A DNA stretch of 64,000 bases from Microcoleus asticus IPMA8 (GTDB lineage Bacteria; Cyanobacteriota; Cyanobacteriia; Cyanobacteriales; Microcoleaceae): contig NZ_SRRZ01000001.1 of the NCBI RefSeq assembly GCF_013179805.1, forward strand, positions 62,001 through 126,000. Reading direction: 5' to 3'. The notes beneath the pieces are model-generated. The model was not told where the DNA came from. It ran no database searches and saw only the letters and a list, made by a program, of their open reading frames with translations. Both the position numbers and the translations under genes were made by a program. Within the stretch, counting starts at the first letter, position 1; every line of letters starts with the position of its first letter. This document shows, in pieces, positions 7,614 to 16,330 of the stretch.

Positions 7614-10600
7614 ATGGAACTCTATAAAGAACAGAAACACCAGATTGTTTTTGCAGATTCACAAGTTAAAGATTGCGAAAGTTTAACAGAAACCGCAAAT
7701 CCCGATACAGAAATTGTTATTCTCAAAGCCGATCGCGACGGCATCAAGCAAATCGCCGAAACACTTAAACACCGGAAAAATATTGCAGCCGTCCACATTT
7801 TGTCTCACGGCGCAGCAGCCAGCTTGCAACTGGGAACGACAGAACTAAATCTCAGCAACATTGAAAGCTATCGAAATTATTTAGAAACATGGTTTGCTTT
7901 GCCAGCAGCCGAAGCAAACTCTAACTCTCCAATTACTGCTAAACCCGAAATTCTACTTTACGGCTGCAACGTCGCCGCCACAGAAGCAGGTGTGGCTTTC
8001 GTCGAAAGGCTGAGTCAGCTCACGGGGGCAAATATTGCCGCTTCCGACAACTTGACTGGGAATGCTGCGTTGGGTGGAGACTGGGAACTCGAAGTAACTA
8101 CGGGCAACATAGAAACCCCTTTGGCATTTTCTGCAGAGGCAAGGGAAGCTTACAGCGCAGTTTTAGTCGCCACATTTGGCGAACTGCGAGATGCGATAAC
8201 TCTGGCTAACGCTTTGCCCAATGCAGACACGATTCCCATCACCGGCAACATCAGCTTCGCTGCCGGACAGGTTCTGCCTAGGATTTCCACTCCCATCACC
8301 TTTACCGGCGGCGGTTTCACCCTAAATCTCGGCAATAACCGGGGCTTCTTCATCGACAGCGCCGCTACCCCAGTCACATTTTCCAACCTGACAATTACCG
8401 GCGGCATATCTACAGGCGGTGCCGGTACGGGCGGCGGCGGCGGTGCAGCCGGCATGGGCGGCGCACTATTTATCAACAGCGGTACTGTCACAGTTGACAG
8501 CGTGACCTTTACTGGCAACAGCGCTACGGGGGGCGCAGGCAGCGCGGCCCCCGTAGCTCCTGCAGCAGCAGGCCCTGGCGGCAACACCGATTTTGCAGGC
8601 CTGTTTCCCTTCGTTTCCGCAGGCGGCCCCGGTCAAACCGGTCTTCCCGGGTTGACAAGCATCGGCGGTGAGGGCGGCCCTGGCGGTACGGGCGGCAACG
8701 GCGGCGCGGGCAGCGGCGGATTACCAGGCACAGGTCTTAACGGCGGCGTCGGTGGCGCTGGCGGTACGGGCGGTGCTGGTACTGGTGGCACTAACGGCGG
8801 TACGGGCGGCGCTGGCGGCGCTGGCGGCGCTGGCGGCCTCGGAGGAGGGGGTGGCGGCGGTGGCAACGGCGGCGCTGGCGGCGTCGCCGGCACTGGCACA
8901 GCAGGTGCAGCCGGCATTGGCGGTATTGGCGGCGCTGGCGGCTTCGGAGGAGGAGGCGGCGGCGGTGGTGTGGGCGGCAACGGCGGCGCTGGCGGCTTCG
9001 GAGGAGGCGGCGGCCGCGGTACAGTAGGCGGACTCAGCACGACAGTGGGAGCTTTCACCCCGGGCGGCGCCGGCAGCCCAACCGGCGGCGGCGGCGGTGC
9101 TGGTTTGGGAGGCGCAATTTTTGTTAATACTGGCAGTTTGACCCTGAACAACAGCACTTTGTTCAGCAATACAGCAACGGGAGGCGCTGCTGGCGCTGCG
9201 GACGCTGCACCGGGCCAGGGCGCGGGGGCCGCGATTTTTGTCAACACCGGTGCTACTGCTACTCTCACTAACAACACCATCACTGCTAATACTGCGGCTG
9301 CGACTGCTCCGGCTGTTGCTGTCGGCGGGGGTATTGCTACTAACGGCGGTACTGTGAATGTTAGAAATTCGATCGTCGCCGGGAATTTGGGCGGCGCGAA
9401 TCCTGACGTGTTCGGGACATCTTTCGCCGCCACCAGTATCAACAATTTGATCGGGAATGTTGCTGGCAGCAATTTACCTGTCGCCCAGCAACTGACAGTT
9501 CCTATAGGAAATGTGATCGCACCTGCTGCAGGATTGAACGAGGCTACAGGCGTTCCCGTGACTTATGCTTTGGCTGACAGCACCGCGACTCCTAATCCGG
9601 CGATCGATACTGGGGATGCCGCAGCCGCAGCCGCTGCGGGGGCAACTGACCAGCGGGGTGCTGGCTTTCCCCGGACGATCGGCGCTAATGTTGATATCGG
9701 TGCTTATGAATACGGCCCGATCGTCACAGGCCTTAAATTCAACGACCTTAACGGGGATAGCCTGCAAGGTGCAGCAGCGACTGAACCAGGTCTTCCGGGC
9801 TGGGTGATTTCTGTAGGCACGAAGAGCGCTACTACCGCAGCCGACGGCACTTACATCCTCCGCGACGTAAAAACAGCTACTCCGATTACAGAAGCGCCGC
9901 CCGCTGGAACGCCTGCGACTGCTTGGGTGCAGACTGTCGGCCCGACTCCGGCAAATACGGGTATTGTTAATGTCACCGGTGCCAATTTCGGCAACTTCCA
10001 ACTGACATCGATCGCGGGCAAAACCTACACCGATCTCGCGGGCAACGGCTTCACTCCCGACGACACCGTATTAAACGGCATCACCGTTAACTTATACAAA
10101 GACACCAACGCCAACAACACACTAGAAGTCGGCACAGATACTGTTGTCGGCACTGCGCAAACGACTGCGGGAGCCGGAGATTACACATTCGCGGATATCG
10201 GCCCCGGGAATTACCTGATACAAGCCACTGCCCCAGCAAACTCCAGCATTTCTTTCCCCGCTGCCGCAATTCTCGTTAGCGCCCAAAGCGGTACTGCCGT
10301 TACGGGTCAAAACTTCGGCATTTTCCAAAGCATCACCGTCAGCGGCACCAAATTCACCGACCTCACAGGCGACGGCTTCACTGCTGACGACACCCCCCTC
10401 AACGGCACTACCGTTCGCTTGTTCAAAGATACTAACGATAACAGCACTTTAGATACGGGTGATGCGGAAATCGCCTCTCAAGTTACCGGAACAGCGCCTG
10501 CGGCTGCTGGGACGTATAGCTTTGCCAACGTCGGCTCCGGACGGCACTTTGTGAGAGAAGACGTACCGACGGGTTTCTCACAAACTGCCGGTCCGGTTTT

Positions 10601-12776
10601 TTATACAATTAACCCGGTCAGCGGCACAAACATTACGGCTCAAGACTTTGGCAACTTCCAGTTGGGCAAAATCGGCGGGCTCAAATTTAACGATCTCAAC
10701 AAAAATGGCATTCAAGATGCCCCAGCAGAACCACCGCTAGGAGGCTGGACAATTTACTTGGATGCCAACAACAACGGCGTGCAAGAGGCAGTACCAGCCG
10801 AAACAGGCACCAACGCCACCGTCACCGATGTCGCAGGTAACTACCAGTTCACCAACTTGCCAGCCGGCACTTATACAGTGCGGGAAGTGCCACAAACTGG
10901 CTGGACGCAAACTGTGCCCCCCGTCAATGCAGCCACGCCTACTCTTTCCGGTGCGTTTACGATCGCCGTCACCAGCGGCACCGACTCCCAAAACAACAAC
11001 TTCGGCAACTTCAGGCCCAACTCGATTAGTGGTCTGAAGTTCAATGACCTCAACACAAATGGCATCCAAGATGCGCCAGCAGAAACAGGACTACTCAACT
11101 GGCAATTCTTCCTCGATACCAACGATAACGGTAGTCTCGACACCGGGGAACCGAACACCCTCACCGATGCCGCCGGCAACTACAAATTCCTCGATTTGTC
11201 AGCAGGAACCTACAAAGTGCGGGAAGTCTTGCAGCCTACTTGGACGCAAACTACCCCCGATCCGGCGGACATCACTGTCACCAGCGGTCAAGACATCGCT
11301 AATATCAACTTCGGCAACTTCCAGTCGAGTACCATCAGCGGTCAAAAATTCAATGACCTCAACAACAACGGCGTTAAGGATGCCGGAGAATTGGGGCTAG
11401 GTAACTGGCAAATATTCCTCGACAGTATCACTCCGGATGGATTGTTTCAGCAGGGCGAACTCACTACCATCACCGATGCCACAGGCAACTACACTCTCAA
11501 GGACATACCCGCAGGTACTTTCCAGATAAGGGAAGTCCAGCAAAATGGCTGGACGCAGACGACCCCCAACCCCGCCCCCGTTACGGTAACAGGTGGAGCT
11601 AACATCACGGGCATTGACTTCGGCAACTTCCTGCCCCAACCGGGTACGATCCGAGGTCTGAAGTTCCGAGACACCAACAACAACGGCACTCAGGAGGCTG
11701 GAGAACCGGGTTTACCGAATTTCCAAATTCAGTTAACCAATGTCGTAGCTGGAACTGCTCCTGCTCCTGCTCCTGTTACTACTACCACAGACAACAGCGG
11801 CAACTACCTGTTCGCGAACTTAACGCCGGGAACCTACCGCGTCCGGGAAGTCAACCAAACTGGGTTTACCCAAAGCACCCCCGACCCCGCCGACATCGAC
11901 CTAACTTCAGGCGCTATTGTCAGCGGCATCAACTTCGGGAACTTCCCGACGCCTGCACCTGTACCGACGCCGACACCTGCACCTGTACCCACAGATTTGG
12001 TTTGCCCTGAGAACTTCCCGAGGATCGCTACTCCCAATGAGCCCGGCATTCCTTCAGCGGCGGGTAATGTGATCAACGGCCCTAACGGCGACGATACGAT
12101 CGTGGGTAGTGCCGACAGTGACTCTATCTTCGGGTTGAGCGGCAACGATTTGATCTTTGGTCGAGGGGGCGGCGACTACATCAATGGCAATACAGCCAAC
12201 GATACTATCTACGGAGGCATCGATAACGATACTCTCTTCGGCGGCAAAGGCTTTGACCTGATTTTTGGCGATCGCGCTAACGATACGATTTATGGCAATC
12301 GCGGCAACGACTCGATCTCTGGCGACGAAGGCAATGACGTATTGTACGGCGGCAAAGCCGAGGACGTAATTTTGGGAGGAGGCGGCGACGACGTGCTAAT
12401 TGGCGATCAAGGCAATGACACTCTATGCGGCCGCGACGGTAACAATACCTTAATTGGTGGCAGCGGGGATGATTTGCTCTTTGGTGATATCGGCGATAAC
12501 TTGCTCTTTGGCGGCCTTGGTAGCGATACTCTAGTCGGCGGTGGCAGGAATGGCTTTGCCTTGGCAGCGGGCGGGGGAATTGACACCATTATCAACTTCA
12601 CGCAAGGAGTTGATTCGCTCGTGTTGGTGGGAGGCTTGGACTTGAATCAACTGTCATTGAGCGAAACTAATGGCTCAACTGCGATCGGAATCGCCGGCAG
12701 CAACGAGATTTTGGCTGTAGTGGCGGGCGTGCAGCCGAGCCAGTTATCGGCTCAGAGTTTTACCTTGCTGGTTTAG
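7614..12776 (+). CDS. Giant secreted RTX adhesin: DUF4347, Gly-rich, SdrD-like repeats, Ca-binding C-terminus
   Basis: The protein has 1720 residues. Residues about 12-180 are a DUF4347 domain with HILSHG (His65) and LLYGCN (Cys118). A very Gly-rich stretch (about 262-500) follows, within beta-helix-like repeats, then a choice-of-anchor Q type segment (NPAIDTGD to VDIGAYE, about 660-700). Seven SdrD/Cna-B-like units (about 702-1450) contain Ca-binding motifs such as FNDLNKNGIQD. A TPAPVPTPTP linker leads to hemolysin-type GGxGxDxL repeats (about 1483-1650) and a C-terminus suited to type I secretion. There is no N-terminal signal peptide. ATG at 7614 is chosen over TTG at 7569 because AGGAG precedes it. 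No secretion genes are adjacent. The likely role is in the cell surface or sheath; the ligand is unknown. Confidence 0.88.
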   Translation: MELYKEQKHQIVFADSQVKDCESLTETANPDTEIVILKADRDGIKQIAETLKHRKNIAAVHILSHGAAASLQLGTTELNLSNIESYRNYLETWFALPAAEANSNSPITAKPEILLYGCNVAATEAGVAFVERLSQLTGANIAASDNLTGNAALGGDWELEVTTGNIETPLAFSAEAREAYSAVLVATFGELRDAITLANALPNADTIPITGNISFAAGQVLPRISTPITFTGGGFTLNLGNNRGFFIDSAATPVTFSNLTITGGISTGGAGTGGGGGAAGMGGALFINSGTVTVDSVTFTGNSATGGAGSAAPVAPAAAGPGGNTDFAGLFPFVSAGGPGQTGLPGLTSIGGEGGPGGTGGNGGAGSGGLPGTGLNGGVGGAGGTGGAGTGGTNGGTGGAGGAGGAGGLGGGGGGGGNGGAGGVAGTGTAGAAGIGGIGGAGGFGGGGGGGGVGGNGGAGGFGGGGGRGTVGGLSTTVGAFTPGGAGSPTGGGGGAGLGGAIFVNTGSLTLNNSTLFSNTATGGAAGAADAAPGQGAGAAIFVNTGATATLTNNTITANTAAATAPAVAVGGGIATNGGTVNVRNSIVAGNLGGANPDVFGTSFAATSINNLIGNVAGSNLPVAQQLTVPIGNVIAPAAGLNEATGVPVTYALADSTATPNPAIDTGDAAAAAAAGATDQRGAGFPRTIGANVDIGAYEYGPIVTGLKFNDLNGDSLQGAAATEPGLPGWVISVGTKSATTAADGTYILRDVKTATPITEAPPAGTPATAWVQTVGPTPANTGIVNVTGANFGNFQLTSIAGKTYTDLAGNGFTPDDTVLNGITVNLYKDTNANNTLEVGTDTVVGTAQTTAGAGDYTFADIGPGNYLIQATAPANSSISFPAAAILVSAQSGTAVTGQNFGIFQSITVSGTKFTDLTGDGFTADDTPLNGTTVRLFKDTNDNSTLDTGDAEIASQVTGTAPAAAGTYSFANVGSGRHFVREDVPTGFSQTAGPVFYTINPVSGTNITAQDFGNFQLGKIGGLKFNDLNKNGIQDAPAEPPLGGWTIYLDANNNGVQEAVPAETGTNATVTDVAGNYQFTNLPAGTYTVREVPQTGWTQTVPPVNAATPTLSGAFTIAVTSGTDSQNNNFGNFRPNSISGLKFNDLNTNGIQDAPAETGLLNWQFFLDTNDNGSLDTGEPNTLTDAAGNYKFLDLSAGTYKVREVLQPTWTQTTPDPADITVTSGQDIANINFGNFQSSTISGQKFNDLNNNGVKDAGELGLGNWQIFLDSITPDGLFQQGELTTITDATGNYTLKDIPAGTFQIREVQQNGWTQTTPNPAPVTVTGGANITGIDFGNFLPQPGTIRGLKFRDTNNNGTQEAGEPGLPNFQIQLTNVVAGTAPAPAPVTTTTDNSGNYLFANLTPGTYRVREVNQTGFTQSTPDPADIDLTSGAIVSGINFGNFPTPAPVPTPTPAPVPTDLVCPENFPRIATPNEPGIPSAAGNVINGPNGDDTIVGSADSDSIFGLSGNDLIFGRGGGDYINGNTANDTIYGGIDNDTLFGGKGFDLIFGDRANDTIYGNRGNDSISGDEGNDVLYGGKAEDVILGGGGDDVLIGDQGNDTLCGRDGNNTLIGGSGDDLLFGDIGDNLLFGGLGSDTLVGGGRNGFALAAGGGIDTIINFTQGVDSLVLVGGLDLNQLSLSETNGSTAIGIAGSNEILAVVAGVQPSQLSAQSFTLLV

Positions 12777-12788
12777 TCCGCATTCCAC

Positions 12789-12817
12789 AGTAGGGTGCGC
12801 ACGGCGCGCACCCTACT
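12789..12817. repeat. GC-rich hairpin after the adhesin gene
   Basis: AGTAGGGTGCGC (12789-12800) pairs perfectly with GCGCACCCTACT (12806-12817) with a 5-base loop, 12 bases past the stop codon. It may help terminate transcription. Similar AGGGTGCG palindromes are dispersed repeats in these genomes (compare 61111-61169). Confidence 0.55.
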
Positions 12818-12835
12818 CTTGCCTGGACAATGGGG

Positions 12836-12864
12836 AGGAGGGGAACCATATTTCCTCCCCTCCT
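12836..12864. terminator. Bidirectional terminator between convergent adhesin and cytM genes
   Basis: AGGAGGGGA (12836-12844) pairs with TCCCCTCCT (12856-12864), followed by TT on the plus strand, between two converging genes. The U-tract is short, so termination strength is uncertain. Confidence 0.45.
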
Positions 12865-12869
12865 TTGGT

Positions 12870-13250
12870 TCAAAGTTGTTCGAGATACTTCAGCAAGTCT
12901 GCCATTTCTTGCGGACTCGGCTGAAACTGGGGCATTGGTGGGGTTTGCCCGCTCGTGACTTGCCGGATCAGAGCGAATTCGGATTTTCGCTCGGACACTC
13001 CGTGCAAGTTGGGCCCGACTTGACTGTCTGAAACGGATATGTGACACCCCGCACAGTTCATTTGAAAGATGGCGGAACCCTGAAACGGATTGCCAGTGAG
13101 GGATAGTACGCTTTTGACGTAAGGATCTGCGACTTGAAAGTGACGAATTGCGATCGTCGCCAAGAAGATGGCAAGCAACACCGCTAGCGCAAATATGGCA
13201 AGTCGCTCGATCGGGTTTTTAATTTCATTCCTGGCAAGTTGGTTATTCAA
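12870..13250 (-). CDS. cytM: Cytochrome cM-like membrane-anchored c-type cytochrome
   Basis: This 126-residue class I cytochrome c has one N-terminal hydrophobic helix (about 15-36), a haem attachment motif CAGCH and a probable Met ligand in PPMPQF. The pattern VLSLTGNP near the haem domain and the uncleaved anchor fit CytM rather than soluble cytochrome c6. Its exact electron partners are debated; it acts on the lumenal or periplasmic side. No ATG is available in frame near the N-terminus; a TTG at 13250 gives the full anchor, but no ribosome site is obvious, so the start is uncertain. It is divergent from petG. Confidence 0.8.
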   Translation of the reverse strand: MNNQLARNEIKNPIERLAIFALAVLLAIFLATIAIRHFQVADPYVKSVLSLTGNPFQGSAIFQMNCAGCHISVSDSQVGPNLHGVSERKSEFALIRQVTSGQTPPMPQFQPSPQEMADLLKYLEQL

Positions 13251-13430
13251 AGGAGTTCAATTAAAAATAGTATCTACAAGAAAATTTATTTCTCATAACA
13301 TAGCTTAATCGTTCGCAGCGGGGAGAGCAAGATCTAATACTCCCGGAAGGGCGTTTTTCGGAAAATTCATCTGTGTAAGTGCTGGTAATATTAAAAATAG
13401 GTTGTTAAATCTTAACGTTAAGGAGATCTC

Positions 13431-13550
13431 ATGGTAGAACCGCTGCTTTCAGGTATTGTTCTGGGTCTAATCTTTGTTACTCTGGCGGGGCTGTTTTTTG
13501 CTGCTTATCAGCAGTACAAGCGCGGCGATCAGTTGGGTATCAACAAGTAA
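13431..13550 (+). CDS. petG: Cytochrome b6f complex subunit PetG
   Basis: This 39-residue protein begins MVEPLLSGIVLGLIFVTLAG and ends with QYKRGDQLGINK, the standard PetG pattern: a single transmembrane helix followed by a basic stromal tail. PetG stabilises the cytochrome b6f complex in the thylakoid membrane. An AAGGAG ribosome site lies 7 bases before the ATG. It is transcribed away from cytM with about 180 bases between them. Confidence 0.96.
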   Translation: MVEPLLSGIVLGLIFVTLAGLFFAAYQQYKRGDQLGINK

Positions 13551-13794
13551 AAGGGCGAATTTTGCCGAAATGGGCGGGAAGGGCGGGTTGACAAATACCC
13601 TGGATCTGAATCGTAGATATTGGCGAACCCGCCTCTACCAAACCCGTCCCCGAGCTTAATTGCTGTTAATTTGCCAGACATGAGATCGGGCTTGTAGCTT
13701 CTATTTCCCAGATGTCTGCTGACACCGGTAGCGATCGCACCCTAAATGCGATCGCACCCTCAATACGATTCTCTGTGCTGTCAGAATAGAAAAA

Positions 13795-14877
13795 TTAGAT
13801 ATATCGATCGAGAATAGCAGCAGTTTGCAGCCCTGTTTTTTCCCAACTAAATTGTTTTGCTCTGGCTAAACCGAGCTCCCGCAAGTGCGATCGAACTTTG
13901 GCATCCACTGCAAGCTGGTGCATAGCAGAGGCAATTTCCTCGACGCTGTAGGGGTTGACTAATAATGCTGCACCCCCCGCCACTTCTGGCATTGAAGACA
14001 GGTTAGAGGTGATGACAGGAGTGCCGCAGGCCATTGCTTCGAGCACGGGGAGGCCGAATCCTTCCCAAAGACTGGGGAAAACCAGGGCGATCGCTTGGTT
14101 GATGACTTTGGGCAAGTCAGTCGCGGGAATGTAATCTAAGAATTTTACTCGATCAACCAATCCCAATTCTTGAACCTGCGCTTTCAACAGCGGCGTATAG
14201 CGTTTGTCTTCCGAACCTGCTATCCATAATTCGTACTCGGAATTATGCTGCAAAGCAGCAAATGCTGCTACAACTCGCTGCACGTTTTTATAAGGATTGT
14301 GGCGGCCGATATAAAGAAAATAATTGCTTGTTGGTAAGTCTAAAAAACGGAAAAAACTGGTATCATATCCAGGGAAAATTGGCGTAATTAAATTAGTAGG
14401 AATCTTGCAAAAATTAGCGATATCTTTGGCAGTTGATTCTGAGTCGCAGATCACGTGTTGAGCCTGTCGCAGCACTTGGGGAATGTAGTAGCGGTGGTAA
14501 GGTGTCAGAGGATCGAATCGGCGGGGAAATCGCAGCGCTATCAAGTCATGTACTGTAATTATATAGCGGCAACCTGCAAATAGAGGAGCTTCGGGAATTG
14601 GGGAAAATAACAGGTTAGATTTTAGCTGTTTGTAAATTTTGGGGAGTTGGGTTTGTGTCCACACCAATCGGTTGATGTGTCCTTTGGTTCCTTGTTCTGG
14701 TGTTAGGTTGGCGGGGATTTGGTAGCAGTTGTTATGGGGGAATTTTTCGGCTGTTAGTAATGTTGGGTTGAGGGATTTTAGGTGAGGAAATAGGTTTTTG
14801 GCGTAGATGGCTAAGCCTGTTGGTTTGGCAATTAGGAAGGAGAGGTTGATTAGCAGGTTGGATTGGGGATTGGGCAT
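13795..14877 (-). CDS. Glycosyltransferase family 4 (polysaccharide synthesis), copy A
   Basis: This 360-residue GT-B glycosyltransferase has an acceptor-side N-terminal half and a nucleotide-sugar-binding C-terminal half with FLYIGRHNPYKN, the EX7E motif in EGFGLPVLEAMACGTPVI, and SSMPEVAGGAALLVNP. The start is placed at ATG 14877 because the protein then aligns with its paralogue downstream in coordinate (15096-16166), both beginning with LLINLSFL; an upstream in-frame start would add 24 unconserved residues. It probably adds a mannose- or glucose-type sugar to a surface polysaccharide. The sugar specificity cannot be read from sequence. Confidence 0.88.
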   Translation of the reverse strand: MPNPQSNLLINLSFLIAKPTGLAIYAKNLFPHLKSLNPTLLTAEKFPHNNCYQIPANLTPEQGTKGHINRLVWTQTQLPKIYKQLKSNLLFSPIPEAPLFAGCRYIITVHDLIALRFPRRFDPLTPYHRYYIPQVLRQAQHVICDSESTAKDIANFCKIPTNLITPIFPGYDTSFFRFLDLPTSNYFLYIGRHNPYKNVQRVVAAFAALQHNSEYELWIAGSEDKRYTPLLKAQVQELGLVDRVKFLDYIPATDLPKVINQAIALVFPSLWEGFGLPVLEAMACGTPVITSNLSSMPEVAGGAALLVNPYSVEEIASAMHQLAVDAKVRSHLRELGLARAKQFSWEKTGLQTAAILDRYI

Positions 14878-14968
14878 GGGATAATATGTAGATTGCGGTT
14901 TTTGGGTGGAATTTTTTTTATTTAACCTGAGATATTGCACCATTCTCAATTAGCCTTTTATGAACAGC

Positions 14969-15019
14969 CAAGATGCCTGTTCCACAAAAGATAAATTTTC
15001 TTGTGGAACAGGCATCTTG
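14969..15019. repeat. 19-bp inverted repeat of a dispersed family
   Basis: CAAGATGCCTGTTCCACAA (14969-14987) pairs perfectly with 15001-15019 around a 13-base loop. Single or partial copies of the GGAACAGGCATCTTG core occur at about 19284, 19329, 42136, 50543, 60086 and 60952, the one at 60086 inside a gene. Confidence 0.8.
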
Positions 15020-15095
15020 CCTGTTGCTGACAATGGTGCAAGATGTAAGTTTAACCGCAGAGGACGCAGAGAAGAGAAAGGAAGAGAGGGAAGAT

Positions 15096-16166
15096 TTAAA
15101 GATATTGCTGTAAGATGTTGGCGGTTGCTGTTCCGGTTTTGTTCCAGCTAAATTGAGCTGATCTGGCTAAACTCGCAGTTTTTAAGTTCGATCGCACTTT
15201 TGAATCTGTGGCTAATGTTTGCATGGCTTCGGCTATTTCTCCGACGCTGTAAGGATTGACTAATGATGCGGCATCTCCGGCTACTTCTGGTATCGATGAC
15301 AGGTTGGAGGCGATGACGGGTGTGCCGCAAGCCATTGCTTCTAAAATTGGTAAGCCGAATCCTTCCCAAAGTGTAGGAAAAACTAGGGCGATCGCCTGAT
15401 TCATCAGTACGGGCAATTGAGAATAGGGAACGTAACCGAGAAACTTTACCAAAGATTGTAAACCCAATTGTTCAACTTGTGCTGTCAACTGCGGCGTGTA
15501 GGCATTGGGAGGCCCAGCTAGCCACAATTCGCAATTTGCGCGATCGGGCAAACTCGCAAATGCAGCAATTAATCTTTCTAAGTTTTTATAAGGATCGTGT
15601 CTGCCGGTATAAAGAAAATAATTTTTGGTTGGCAAGTCGAGATATCTAAAATTAATATTATCGCAAGCTAGGGGAATTGCGGTCATCTTTTTAGGCGGAA
15701 TTTGGAAAAAGTTAGCAACATCTGCCGCCGTTGCTTGAGAATCGCAAATAATGTGTTCTGCTTGCCTCAAAACCTGCGGTATGTAGTATCGAAAATAAGC
15801 TGTTAAACGAGACAATCGTTTGGGAAATCGCAAAGGAATTAAATCGTGAACTGTGACGATGTAGCGGCATCCGGAATACAAAGGTGCTTCGGGGATTGGG
15901 GAAAATATCAGGGTTGACTGCAATTTTTTGTAAATTTTAGGTAACTCTAACTGAGTCCACAGCAGCCTATTAACTTGTCCTTTCGGGCCGCGATCCGGTG
16001 TCAGAGTTTCGGGTATTTGATAGCAAGTATAATTTTCAATTGGCGGGGAAACAAGTAATGTGGGTTCTAGTTGTTGCAGTTGCGGGAAAAGATTAGCGGC
16101 GTAAGTCCCGATTCCCGTTGGTTCGGGTGTTAAGAAGGACAAATTGATTAACAGAGAATTAGACAT
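15096..16166 (-). CDS. Glycosyltransferase family 4 (polysaccharide synthesis), copy B
   Basis: This 356-residue paralogue of the gene at 13795-14877 is collinear over the whole length. Shared motifs include LLINLSFL, LVWTQ/LLWTQ with LPKIYK, SPIPEAPL with GCRYIVTVHDLI, FLYTGRHDPYKN and the EX7E segment EGFGLPILEAMACGTPVIAS. The strong similarity indicates an old tandem duplication. Both read leftward with about 220 bases of repeat-containing spacer between them, and probably work in successive steps of one glycan. The specific sugar is unknown. Confidence 0.88.
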   Translation of the reverse strand: MSNSLLINLSFLTPEPTGIGTYAANLFPQLQQLEPTLLVSPPIENYTCYQIPETLTPDRGPKGQVNRLLWTQLELPKIYKKLQSTLIFSPIPEAPLYSGCRYIVTVHDLIPLRFPKRLSRLTAYFRYYIPQVLRQAEHIICDSQATAADVANFFQIPPKKMTAIPLACDNINFRYLDLPTKNYFLYTGRHDPYKNLERLIAAFASLPDRANCELWLAGPPNAYTPQLTAQVEQLGLQSLVKFLGYVPYSQLPVLMNQAIALVFPTLWEGFGLPILEAMACGTPVIASNLSSIPEVAGDAASLVNPYSVGEIAEAMQTLATDSKVRSNLKTASLARSAQFSWNKTGTATANILQQYL

Positions 16167-16330
16167 AATTTTAGATATCCGGCGACTGGAAGTCGCGACT
16201 ACACATACAAAGTCCGCCTGCGCGGACTGAAGAAAACGGTAATAAAATCGACTTTGATATTAGTCCTATGCAAGAAGACTTTAGCTTTGGGCTAAGGATT
16301 TTAACCCCTGGTGGACTACTTAATTAACCT

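Noticed and set aside
8633..9472. 279-codon minus-strand frame rich in proline, antisense to the adhesin
   Set aside because: It is the complement of the Gly-rich block; GC bias removes stop codons. No ribosome site or domain.
9474..10001. 175-codon minus-strand frame antisense to the adhesin
   Set aside because: Lies in the SdrD-like coding region; composition is that of a shadow frame with many Cys and Arg.
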